Counted from the stretch's first letter, positions 1 through 5,943 are shown. The stretch: DNA of 9,201 bases from Verrucomicrobia bacterium UBA2460 (GCA_002342345.1 DDPU01000005.1:8754-17954), one strand, 5' to 3'. Made by a program: numbers and translations. Notes: a model not told the origin generated them from the letters alone.

Positions 1-6
1 TCCCGT

Positions 7-945
7 ATGTCGGGGAATCTTTCGGTTGCGCCGGCGCTGGTGTTTGCGTTGGCGGTGTTGTGCCCGGCTTTGCCGGGGCGCGGAGAGTTGCCCCTGCCTC
101 CCGCAAACGAAGGCAAACCGTCCATTGGAAAGCCCGGCGCACTGCCGCATAGTGTGGCCACTTGGAATCTGCAGTGGTTTCCCGGGAACCGGCCCAAGCC
201 GACGGAGGAGGCGCGGCAGAAACATGAAAAGTCCGTCGCGGAAATCCTCCCCCGTCTGGGGGTCGATCTTCTCGTGCTGGAGGAGATTGTCGACCGCAAG
301 GCCTGCGAGCGGGCGACCAGCGGTTATTCCTGGAAGGTGATTTCGGATTTTCAAAGGGCGGCGGATGAGGATCCGGAACTTCCCGTCCAAAATATCGGAA
401 TTTTCAGCAGGGTCCCCATCCGGGAATCGTGGGAAACGGGTTTTCATTCCCTGCCGGTGACTTCCGATCGTCCGGTGAGGGGATTCCTTGGCGCGAGGCT
501 GGGGACAAAAAAGAACGGTTGGACGGTGTATGCGGTTCATCTGAAGAGCAACCGGGGAGGGAGGGAGGCCTCGGCCAAGCGAAGGGAGCGGGCCATGGAT
601 TATCTGCGAAAGGACTGGAACAAACGGGGGCTGGATCCGGCAAAAGACGCCATCCTGATCGCAGGGGATTTCAACTGTTCCCTGCGAAATCCCGAGTTTG
701 CCGGGGAGAAGACGATCCGGGAATTGTTGCGGGAAGGATGGGTTTCCGCGTCGGCGGATATTCCCTGGCCGGAGGCGGCGACGGTCCGGCCGGACCCGGG
801 AGGCAAATATCCGGCAGCGGATTTTGACCATATTCTCCTTTCGCCCGGCTGGCTGTCCAAAACCGGGGAAGGCGGCTGGAAGGCGGGTGTTTTGCAGGAT
901 TCCAACGTGCCCAGCGACCATTGGCCGGTGTGGATGCGTTTTTAG
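7..945 (+). CDS. Secreted endonuclease/exonuclease/phosphatase-family hydrolase
   Basis: This is a 312-residue protein of the EEP (DNase I/sphingomyelinase) fold. These are metal-dependent phosphodiesterases acting on nucleic acids, phospholipids or other phosphoesters. The family motifs appear in order: ATWNLQWF with Asn54; LLVLEEI with Glu92 as metal ligand; VYAVHLKSN with His178; AGDFN with Asp221 and Asn223; ADFDHIL near 272-277; and the terminal SDHWPV with Asp304/His305. All catalytic positions are present, so it should be active. The first 26 residues form a hydrophobic stretch ending near GRGE that looks like a signal peptide, so it is probably exported; a Pro-rich segment of about 20 residues follows. 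The ATG at 7 gives a complete domain, but the frame stays open to the window edge, so an earlier start cannot be excluded. The substrate cannot be told from sequence. The family call is firm, the exact reaction is not. Confidence 0.9.
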   Translation: MSGNLSVAPALVFALAVLCPALPGRGELPLPPANEGKPSIGKPGALPHSVATWNLQWFPGNRPKPTEEARQKHEKSVAEILPRLGVDLLVLEEIVDRKACERATSGYSWKVISDFQRAADEDPELPVQNIGIFSRVPIRESWETGFHSLPVTSDRPVRGFLGARLGTKKNGWTVYAVHLKSNRGGREASAKRRERAMDYLRKDWNKRGLDPAKDAILIAGDFNCSLRNPEFAGEKTIRELLREGWVSASADIPWPEAATVRPDPGGKYPAADFDHILLSPGWLSKTGEGGWKAGVLQDSNVPSDHWPVWMRF

Positions 946-971
946 CTCAAGAGCCTGCGGAAGCTGGGACT

Positions 972-1018
972 GGTCGGAATACCTGACCGACACGCGTCTG
1001 CCCGCAAGAAACGCGGGC
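972..1018. terminator. Two hairpins between convergent genes, possible bidirectional terminator
   Basis: The 80-bp gap between two convergent stop codons holds two potential stem-loops. The stronger is GCCCGC/GCGGGC (1000-1005 with 1013-1018), a perfect 6-bp GC stem with a 7-nt loop. The second pairs 972-977 with 983-988 and includes one G-T pair. There is no real T-tract on either side (only TT follows on the + strand), so these are not classical intrinsic terminators. Position between two gene ends is the main argument for a termination or 3'-end protection role. Confidence 0.4.
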
Positions 1019-1025
1019 TTAGGAA

Positions 1026-1775
1026 CTATGCCTTGCGGCGACGGAAGGCGAGGATAGCGGAGAGAGCAAAGGTCAGGAGGTTGGCGGAGGAGGGCTCGGG
1101 CACAATTTGCAGATCATCAATGCCCAAGTTCTGGGAATTACCCTGTCCGTTGTTACGAAAGACGATCCCATCCACGCTGGAAATATTCGAAGTCGCCGTA
1201 TAATTATTTCCTGATCCGGTGCCGAGCCTGTAGGAATAACTATTGCCGCCGTTATAGGTAAAAGAAAAACTGATTGGAGAATTGGCAGCGTAATTTTGTC
1301 CTGCTCCAAAATCCGCGTTCCCATCGTTCATCAGCCACGCGGTCCCACCCCCGACGAACTTGAACGTGATCCGGCTGGAGCCGCCTGAAAGAAGGCTGAA
1401 TCCAACCTCGGCCCCCGTGGATACCGTAGGGGTGTGAGCGATGACAAAACTTATTGTTTGGCCTGCCAGAAGTGATCCACCGGTAAAATCACGCCTTGCC
1501 GTGGATGAGTTGGCTCCGGAATTTGCCCAAAGCCCAAAGGATTGGGCGCTTACCGCTGTCGAGCCCACGAAAACCCCCGCACTTCCTGCTGTTGAAATGA
1601 TCCACGAGGAAAATCCGCTGCCCCCGTTGTCTCCATTGGCCCAGCCATTGCCATCCGCATAAACGGCGGAAGAGGCGTCATCCAAAGCGATATTAGCGGC
1701 ATGGGACGGTTGGAGGAAACCCAGGCATGCCATCAAAACCAGCTGATGGAGTTTTCTGGAAGGGGATTTTTTCAT
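1026..1775 (-). CDS. PEP-CTERM sorting domain-containing surface/exported protein
   Basis: This is a 249-residue exported protein. The N-terminus has a basic MKKSPSRK segment, a hydrophobic core and a likely signal-peptidase site after PSHA (about residue 26). The C-terminus is a textbook PEP-CTERM signal: VPEPSS at about 225-230, a hydrophobic helix (about 232-244) and a terminal RRRK. Such tails are recognised and removed by an exosortase, usually in bacteria that export these proteins into an exopolysaccharide matrix. The middle is rich in Gly, Ser, Asn and Thr, with alternating beta-strand-like segments and no catalytic motif I recognise; the pattern resembles lectin-like beta-sandwich PEP-CTERM proteins, but binding is only a guess. 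The ATG at 1775 has a good ribosome-binding site (GAGGT, 6-nt spacing). It is divergent from a LacI-type regulator that may control it. No exosortase gene lies in this window. Confidence 0.9.
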   Translation of the reverse strand: MKKSPSRKLHQLVLMACLGFLQPSHAANIALDDASSAVYADGNGWANGDNGGSGFSSWIISTAGSAGVFVGSTAVSAQSFGLWANSGANSSTARRDFTGGSLLAGQTISFVIAHTPTVSTGAEVGFSLLSGGSSRITFKFVGGGTAWLMNDGNADFGAGQNYAANSPISFSFTYNGGNSYSYRLGTGSGNNYTATSNISSVDGIVFRNNGQGNSQNLGIDDLQIVPEPSSANLLTFALSAILAFRRRKA

Positions 1776-1781
1776 ATAATA

Positions 1782-1827
1782 ACCTCAACTATTGCAAATA
1801 TAATAATTGGCACTAACGGAAAATCAA
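1782..1827 (-). promoter_or_regulatory. Putative sigma-70 promoter and RBS for the PEP-CTERM gene
   Basis: Read on the minus strand, TTGATT (1822-1827) and TATTAT (1800-1805) are separated by 16 nt and resemble -35 and -10 boxes. A transcript would start around 1793. GAGGT (1782-1786) follows as Shine-Dalgarno, 6 nt before the ATG at 1775. The whole 108-bp intergenic region is strikingly AT-rich compared with the genes. I could not find a convincing palindromic operator for the adjacent LacI-type protein. Confidence 0.45.
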
Positions 1828-1847
1828 GGGTCACAGCATTCTTTTTA

Positions 1848-1884
1848 TTGATCTATTCAAACATCTCTTTTCAAATAAGATAAG
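1848..1884 (+). promoter_or_regulatory. Possible promoter placing transcription start at the regulator's GTG
   Basis: TTGATC (1848-1853), a 17-nt spacer and TCAAAT (1871-1876, 4/6 match to the -10 consensus) would start transcription at about 1883-1884, which is the GTG start codon itself. No Shine-Dalgarno sequence precedes the GTG, which fits a leaderless mRNA. The -10 match is weak, so this is tentative. Confidence 0.25.
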
Positions 1885-2942
1885 TGGTAGATAGAAACCG
1901 CGTCACCATAGCCATCCTTGCCAAGGACCTGGGTCTGGGAAAAGCGACCATCTCCCTGGCCTTGAGGGATGATCCGAGGATCAGGAGCGAGACGCGCGAA
2001 AAAGTTCAAAGGTATGCGGTCAAGATGGGTTACCGGAGCAATCCGCTGGTCGCCCATGTGATGAGCCAGCTGCGCTCGGCGAAAATTTCGGCTTACCGGG
2101 CCACCCTTGCGCTGATCAACACCGCCGCCGACGAGAAGGCGGTGCGAACCAACACCACCTACCGCTCCATTTCCGAGGGATTCCGGAAAAGGGCGGCGGA
2201 GCTGGGTTACCAGGTGGAGGATCTGTGGGTGGGGGATGAAATTTTTTCCGATCCGGCGAGGCTGAAAAAGGCCTTCTATACCCGCAAAATCGAGGGAGTG
2301 GCTTTTCTCGGGATCGCCGAGAAAAATACCCTACCCGAGCAGGTCCACGGGCTTCTTGCGGAAAGCGTTTTTGTGGGGCTAGGGGTCCGCTTGATTCAAC
2401 CAATGGTGCACTGCTGCACCAACAACCAGTACGGCACGGCGCTGGTGGCCACCCAGAAGCTCCTGGGATCGGGATTCCGGCGCATCGGCCTGGTGATGTC
2501 CCGGGCGATTGACCGCCAGATTGACGGCCGTTTCACGATGGGATTCCGCCGGGGTCTTGAGGAGGGTGGGTGGCAACCCGAATTGGCCTCGGGGATGATC
2601 TGGAACTTTCAGCTGGAGGATCTTCCGGGTTTTCACCGGTGGGTGCAGGCGGCCAAACCGGACGCCCTTCTTTGCACCCACACGGAAATCCCCGGATGGC
2701 TGAGGAGTCTCTCCCAAGGGGAAAGGAGGATTGCCCTGGCGCACCTTGACCTCGATCCCGCCATGGAGGGATGGGCCGGGATGAACCAGCACAACGACCT
2801 TGTCGGCGTTTTTGGGGTGGATCTTTTGACGGCTCATCTTGCGCGCAGGGACCTGGGTTTGCCGGCGGCCGCCAAAACCATGCTGGTGGAGAGCGAATGG
2901 GTCGACGGAAGATCGCTGCGACCTTCCGAGTTTCTGGCCTGA
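1884..2942 (+). CDS. LacI-family transcriptional regulator
   Basis: This is a 352-residue regulator of LacI/GalR type. Residues 7-50 hold the DNA-binding headpiece: VTIAILAKDLGLGKATIS is the helix-turn-helix, followed by a DDPRIRSETREKV segment and MGYRSNP, the family's hinge entry. Residues about 72-340 match the periplasmic-binding-protein-like effector domain, including GSGFRRIGLVMS near 195-206 (equivalent to the usual GHRRIG) and the terminal EWVDGRSLRP. The ligand is probably a sugar or related small molecule by family, but not identifiable here. The GTG at 1884 follows directly on an in-frame TAA (1881-1883), so no longer start is possible, and it gives a standard N-terminus. It is transcribed divergently from the PEP-CTERM gene, the usual arrangement for a local regulator. 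It shows no sign of truncation. Confidence 0.92.
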   Translation: MVDRNRVTIAILAKDLGLGKATISLALRDDPRIRSETREKVQRYAVKMGYRSNPLVAHVMSQLRSAKISAYRATLALINTAADEKAVRTNTTYRSISEGFRKRAAELGYQVEDLWVGDEIFSDPARLKKAFYTRKIEGVAFLGIAEKNTLPEQVHGLLAESVFVGLGVRLIQPMVHCCTNNQYGTALVATQKLLGSGFRRIGLVMSRAIDRQIDGRFTMGFRRGLEEGGWQPELASGMIWNFQLEDLPGFHRWVQAAKPDALLCTHTEIPGWLRSLSQGERRIALAHLDLDPAMEGWAGMNQHNDLVGVFGVDLLTAHLARRDLGLPAAAKTMLVESEWVDGRSLRPSEFLA

Positions 2943-3000
2943 GTTCCCCTCTGGTCCTGGGCGAATCGAAAAAAATCGAAATTCGAAAATTCCGGGAACT
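2942..3000. repeat. Inverted repeat between convergent stops, possible terminator
   Basis: AGTTCCC (2942-2948) and GGGAACT (2994-3000) are perfect 7-bp inverted arms that sit on the two convergent stop codons. Between them lies an AT-rich stretch with three TCGAAA copies, and the TCGAA-A-TTCGA palindrome. On the minus strand this gives a T7 run downstream of the transpeptidase stop. It may act as a two-way terminator, but the 45-nt loop is long. Confidence 0.35.
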
Positions 3001-4003
3001 ACGGCACGACCTCCACGGGGATGCCGGGGCGGACGGCGCGGACCAGCTTGGTGGCGTTCCAGTTGGCGAGGCGGAAGCATCCGTGGGAACCGGTGCGGGA
3101 AATGTCCTCCGGTTCCGGCGTTCCGTGGATGCCGTAGCCCTGGAGGGAGAGGCCGATCCAGGCGGTGCCGACGGGGTTGTTGGGGCCGGGGGGAAGGATC
3201 AGTCGGTTGGTGATTCCCTCCTGCTGGGCGGCGAGGGAGAGAACCTTGGGGTCGAAGGTGTAGTTGGGGTTGGGGGCGATGTTGGCGACCGTGAGGGGTT
3301 GGTTGGGGACTTTGGCTTTGTCCGCGGCGATGGAGCAGGGGAAGCAGGCGACGACTTTGTTGTTGGTATCGAAGGCCAGCAGGGTCGTTTCGGAAATCAT
3401 GATGACGATGCGGCTTACCGGCGGGAGTTTCCGGGTGCCTTCCAAATTCGGGATTGTCAGCTGGGTTCCGATCGCCGGGTTGGTGACCCCGGGGTTCAGT
3501 TGGCGGAGGAAGGCGGGGGTGGAGTGGGACTTCTCGGCGAGCATTTCCCAGGAGTCGTAATAGTCGAGTGCGGCCATTTTGCTCATTTCCAGATAACCCT
3601 TAGGCCGGGGAACAACGCGGGCGAGGTCCTCGGCGGTGACGGTGTAGTCGACATACGCGTCTCCGGGTTTGCCCAGGTTGAGGCGGGTCTCGATGTCGAG
3701 TTCGCCGGTGGTGGCGAGGCTGCGGTGGATCTGGAACTGGGTGACGGCGCGGCGACTGCGCTTGGCGAAGTGGCCGTCGATGGTCCCGCAGGAAAAATTC
3801 AGCCGGTCGAGCAGGGCCTGCCATCCCCCCATCTCGACCGTGTCTTTGGGGCGGTCCGTGGGGATGGGCTCGGCGCGGCGGATTTCCGTGCCCATGGAAG
3901 GTTCCGGAGGGCCGTATGGGGCCGGCGGAGCGGCGGGAGGATTCGTGGCAGGGGCCGCCCGAGACGAAGGGGAAGTTTCCGTCCGCCCTTCTTCGCTCCC
4001 CAT
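2999..4003 (-). CDS. L,D-transpeptidase (YkuD) with peptidoglycan-binding and LysM-like domains
   Basis: The 334 residues counted from the ATG at 4003 encode a cell-wall enzyme that cross-links peptidoglycan or attaches proteins to it through a catalytic cysteine. In order: a Pro/Ala-rich linker (1-50); a PG_binding_1-like domain (about 57-112, with DGHFAKRSRRAVTQFQ); a LysM-like segment (about 137-187, ending IGTQLTIPN); and the YkuD domain (about 195-334) with the motifs GIHGTPEPED (His293) and SHGCFRL (Ser306, His307, Cys309, Arg311). All active-site residues are intact. From this start it has no signal peptide or membrane segment, although the substrate is extracytoplasmic, and no Shine-Dalgarno precedes the ATG. 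The frame is open upstream to 4048 and continues the Pro/Ala linker. I infer that the true product is fused to the membrane ORF at 4027-4251 by a -1 shift, giving about 417 residues. The domain call is firm, the start is doubtful. Confidence 0.9.
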   Translation of the reverse strand: MGSEEGRTETSPSSRAAPATNPPAAPPAPYGPPEPSMGTEIRRAEPIPTDRPKDTVEMGGWQALLDRLNFSCGTIDGHFAKRSRRAVTQFQIHRSLATTGELDIETRLNLGKPGDAYVDYTVTAEDLARVVPRPKGYLEMSKMAALDYYDSWEMLAEKSHSTPAFLRQLNPGVTNPAIGTQLTIPNLEGTRKLPPVSRIVIMISETTLLAFDTNNKVVACFPCSIAADKAKVPNQPLTVANIAPNPNYTFDPKVLSLAAQQEGITNRLILPPGPNNPVGTAWIGLSLQGYGIHGTPEPEDISRTGSHGCFRLANWNATKLVRAVRPGIPVEVVP

Positions 4004-4019
4004 CCCGGCAGGTGCCGGG
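4004..4019. repeat. Perfect hairpin directly before the transpeptidase ATG
   Basis: CCCGGCA (4004-4010) and TGCCGGG (4013-4019) form a perfect inverted repeat with a 2-nt centre (or a 6-bp stem with a 4-nt loop). In the mRNA it ends exactly at the ATG at 4003 and begins 22 nt after the A9 run. It would hinder independent initiation at that ATG and could pause RNA polymerase or a ribosome downstream of the slippery tracts. Confidence 0.5.
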
Positions 4020-4026
4020 GCAGGAG

Positions 4027-4050
4027 CTACGGGGGGGTTACTTTTTTTTT
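4027..4050 (-). other. Candidate -1 frameshift/slippage site (A9 and C7 tracts)
   Basis: On the coding (minus) strand a run of nine A (4050-4042) is followed by GT and then, after one A, seven C (4037-4031), then GTAG. In frame 0 this reads GAT-AAA-AAA-AAA-GTA-ACC-CCC-CCG-TAG. Both A-AAA-AAA and C-CCC-CCG fit the X-XXY-YYZ pattern for -1 slippage, and A9 is also long enough for RNA-polymerase slippage. Either joins the upstream anchor to the transpeptidase frame (next codons AGT-AAC-CCC). A homopolymer error in the assembly would look the same. Confidence 0.5.
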
Positions 4051-4251
4051 ATCCGCTTCGGGACCGGAAAAGACCTCGGCGTCGGGATATTTTTTCAGGA
4101 GATCCTTGGCGCGCTCGGCCGGGGCAACCGGCTTGGGCTCGGGCAGCCTGAGCAGGCCCCGGTCTCGCAGGTAAAGGCCGATGCCGACGAGGACAAGCCC
4201 GGATACGACCGTCCAGACAAGGGTATCTCGGGATTTGCCTCTTTTGGCCAT
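4027..4251 (-). CDS. Single-pass membrane ORF, likely the N-terminal anchor of the L,D-transpeptidase
   Basis: The 74-residue ORF has a basic cytoplasmic start (MAKRGKSR), one membrane helix (about 11-28, LVWTVVSGLVLVGIGLYL), then a Pro/Ala/Lys linker (LPEPKPVAPAERAKD) and a charged stretch ending PEADKKKVTPP. The positive-inside rule puts the C-terminal part outside. It starts 6 nt after the flavoprotein stop, so it belongs to the same transcript. On its own it matches no family I know. Its stop (TAG at 4027-4029) lies just after A9 and C7 runs. A -1 shift at either run continues directly into SNPPVAPAPAPAG (A9) or TPPVAPAPAPAG (C7) and the transpeptidase. I regard it as the missing anchor of that enzyme rather than a separate gene. 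A small stand-alone membrane protein is the alternative. Confidence 0.7.
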   Translation of the reverse strand: MAKRGKSRDTLVWTVVSGLVLVGIGLYLRDRGLLRLPEPKPVAPAERAKDLLKKYPDAEVFSGPEADKKKVTPP

Positions 4252-4257
4252 GGCAGG

Positions 4258-5394
4258 TCAGTACACGTCCTTGAGGTAGCGTTTCTCGGTCTTGGCAAGG
4301 GTGACGGAGACGAACTCCTCTGCCTGCTCGGGGGTTTTTCCGCCGTGCTTGGCGGTGATGGTGAGAAGGGCCTGATGGACGTCCTTGGCCATTCGCTTGG
4401 CATCACCGCAGACATAGAAGTAGGCGCCTTTGTCCAGCCAGCGCCAGAGTTCGGCGCCTTCCTGTTCCATGCGGTGCTGGACATAGATTTTCTCGGCCTG
4501 ATCCCGGGAAAATGCGGTGGACAGACGGTGGAGGTGTCCGGCCTTCTGGGCGGACGCGAATTCGTCGCCGTAGAGAAAATCGGTGGCGGCGTGCTGATCT
4601 CCGAAGAAGAGCCAGTTGCGGCCGGTGTGGCCGTGTTTGGCCCGGTGCTGGAGGAAGGCGCGGAAGGGAGCGATGCCGGTGCCGGGCCCGACCATGATGA
4701 CGTCGCGATCGGGGGCGGGAAGATGGAAATGCCGGGTGGGCTGGACGTAGACGGGAACGGAAGAGGCGGCGGCGAGGTCGGCGAGGTAACCGGAAGCAAG
4801 GCCCTGCTTGGGGCGGCCGTGGGTGGTGTATTGGACAACGGCAACGGTGAGGTGGACCTCCCCGGGGCGGTGATCGGGTGAGGAAGCGATCGAATAGAGG
4901 CGCGGGGCGATCTTGTTGAGGAGGCCGGGCAATTCGGCGGGATCCATTTTCACGCCGGGGGCGTCATGGAGAACGTCGACGACATCCCGGTCAAAGACGT
5001 ACTCGTCGAGTTTCTTTTCGTCGGCGCAGAGGGCCTGCAGCCTTTCGCGGGCGGGGCCGGAGGCCTTGTCGGCCACGGCCTTGACGAACTTTTTGCCCAC
5101 GCGGTTAAGGATGACGGTGGCGGCAAGGATCTCACGGAGGGAGGCATCGCCGGTGAGGCCGAGTTTCCGGAGGAACTCGTCGACGAGGTGGTCGGGATTG
5201 CGGGGGAGGACGCCGAGGGAGTCGCCACAGGCGTAGGCGGGGCCGGCGGAGCCGAGCTCGATGACGATGTGGCGGGTGTCCTTGGCGGAACCGGATTTGT
5301 TGAGGCGGACGTTTTCCCGGAGGCGGGAAGCGTAAGGGTTGTTGCGGTTAAAGGGGGAGGCAGGGCCCTTGGTGGCCGTGGGGGCTTCGGACAT
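4258..5394 (-). CDS. CysJ-like NADPH-dependent FAD reductase lacking a flavodoxin domain
   Basis: The 378-residue flavoprotein corresponds to the FAD/NADPH half of sulfite reductase alpha subunit (CysJ) and related diflavin reductases. It moves electrons from NADPH through FAD. Visible motifs: GDSLGVLPRNP (58-67), the FAD-contact RLYSIASSP (165-173), the FAD-pyrophosphate loop QGLASGYL (197-204), the NADPH loop GPGTGIAPFRAF (236-247), LFFGDQHAATDFLY (262-275), STAFSRD and KIYVQHRM (292-309), YVCGDAKRMAKDVH (327-340) and the C-terminal aromatic tail KDVY typical of CysJ. An FMN flavodoxin domain is absent. A ferredoxin gene ends 8 nt upstream, so the ferredoxin probably replaces it as electron acceptor (inference). 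I chose the ATG at 5394: the longer start at 5439 overlaps the ferredoxin gene and adds a non-homologous MPHRIHRQRQ extension. Sulfite reductase itself is not in this window, so a sulfite role is unproven. Confidence 0.88.
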   Translation of the reverse strand: MSEAPTATKGPASPFNRNNPYASRLRENVRLNKSGSAKDTRHIVIELGSAGPAYACGDSLGVLPRNPDHLVDEFLRKLGLTGDASLREILAATVILNRVGKKFVKAVADKASGPARERLQALCADEKKLDEYVFDRDVVDVLHDAPGVKMDPAELPGLLNKIAPRLYSIASSPDHRPGEVHLTVAVVQYTTHGRPKQGLASGYLADLAAASSVPVYVQPTRHFHLPAPDRDVIMVGPGTGIAPFRAFLQHRAKHGHTGRNWLFFGDQHAATDFLYGDEFASAQKAGHLHRLSTAFSRDQAEKIYVQHRMEQEGAELWRWLDKGAYFYVCGDAKRMAKDVHQALLTITAKHGGKTPEQAEEFVSVTLAKTEKRYLKDVY

Positions 5395-5402
5395 GGGAGG
5401 TT

Positions 5403-5648
5403 TTATTCGTTGTCGTTGCCGATGGATCCGGTGGGGCAAATATCGAGGGCGCGCTGGGCGGCATCGAGTTCCTCCGGTGTCCGCGGCTGTTGGAAGAAAT
5501 AAACGTAGGTCTGGTCCTCGTTGTACTTGAGGAGTTTCGGGGCCTCCTCCAGGCAGACGTGGCAGGGGGTGCAGGAGTCATCCACGTACCATTTTCCGGG
5601 AACGTTCTCCTTGAGAATGCGGGTTTTGTCGGCCACGGATGGAACCAT
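5403..5648 (-). CDS. Single-cluster [4Fe-4S] ferredoxin
   Basis: The 81-residue protein carries CTPCHVC (Cys26, Cys29, Cys32) and a distant ICPTGSI (Cys71), the Cys-x2-Cys-x2-Cys...Cys-Pro pattern of one-cluster [4Fe-4S] ferredoxins such as the Bacillus Fer type. The segment between (about 33-70) is the usual acidic linker with DQTYVYFFQQP and an EELDAAQRALD helix. It is a small soluble electron carrier. It lies directly before the NADPH-FAD reductase (8-nt gap), so the two probably exchange electrons. The ATG at 5648 gives the normal length; no clear Shine-Dalgarno precedes it. Its final acceptor is not visible in the window. Confidence 0.92.
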   Translation of the reverse strand: MVPSVADKTRILKENVPGKWYVDDSCTPCHVCLEEAPKLLKYNEDQTYVYFFQQPRTPEELDAAQRALDICPTGSIGNDNE

Positions 5649-5678
5649 AGACGATTGCGAACGGTCGGCAATTCAAAG

Positions 5679-5758
5679 AGGGGTTAAGGGGTTCGTTGAT
5701 TCCCAACTTTTTAATTTTACCCGCCTTAATCCCTCAAGGTCTTAATCCCTGAACCCCT
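5679..5758. repeat. Cluster of direct and inverted TTAAGGG/TTAATCCC repeats upstream of the ferredoxin operon
   Basis: The 161-bp gap between tRNA-Leu and the ferredoxin start holds two identical CTTAATCCCT copies (5725-5734 and 5741-5750, 16 bp apart). Inverted arms AGGGGTTC (5687-5694) and GAACCCCT (5751-5758) match perfectly, and GGGGTTAAGG (5680-5689) pairs with CCTTAATCCC (5724-5733) with one G-T. This could be a direct-repeat operator or an intergenic repeat element. I could not identify a confident promoter here. Confidence 0.4.
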
Positions 5759-5809
5759 GCGTGATTTGGAGCCGGAGATACAATTTTGCGCATAAAAAAT
5801 TCAAGCACG

Positions 5810-5894
5810 TGCCCGGGGCGGGGGTCGAACCCGCACGGGGATTTCTCCCCAAGGGATTTTAAGTCCCTTGTGTCTGCCATTCCACCACCCGGGC
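5810..5894 (-). tRNA. tRNA-Leu (anticodon UAA)
   Basis: The 85-nt cloverleaf on the minus strand has a 7-bp acceptor stem GCCCGGG/CCCGGGC with discriminator A, an anticodon stem AGGGA/TCCCT with loop CTTAAAA (anticodon TAA, decoding UUA), a long variable arm GGGG-AGAAAT-CCCC (class II tRNA) and a perfect T arm GCGGG-TTCGACC-CCCGC. The CCA end is not encoded. It lies 49 bp after the epimerase stop, so it may be transcribed with that gene. A T6 run (5799-5794) lies 10 nt past its 3' end and may help terminate. UUA is rarely used in GC-rich genomes, but a dedicated tRNA is normal. Confidence 0.96.
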
Positions 5895-5943
5895 TAGAGA
5901 ACCCCAGTTTGGCAGGTTGGGCGGGGGGATAAAGGAGGATAGG

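Noticed and set aside
1701..1883. 60-residue plus-strand ORF ahead of the regulator
   Set aside because: Mostly antisense to the PEP-CTERM signal peptide region and the AT-rich promoter; no RBS or motif.
2771..4174. 467-residue plus-strand ORF, Gly/Val/Asp-rich
   Set aside because: It runs antisense over the LacI 3' end and the L,D-transpeptidase with its intact active site; the composition is typical of a GC-rich shadow frame and no family motif is visible.
3916..4881. 321-residue plus-strand ORF
   Set aside because: Antisense to the membrane ORF and the reductase, whose motifs are intact; low-complexity Gly-rich translation.
5392..5439. Upstream start of the FAD reductase at 5439
   Set aside because: Adds a non-homologous basic extension and overlaps the ferredoxin gene; the ATG at 5394 fits the 8-nt operon spacing.
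5725..5750. CRISPR-like direct repeats
   Set aside because: Only two 10-bp copies with a 6-nt gap; no array and no cas genes.
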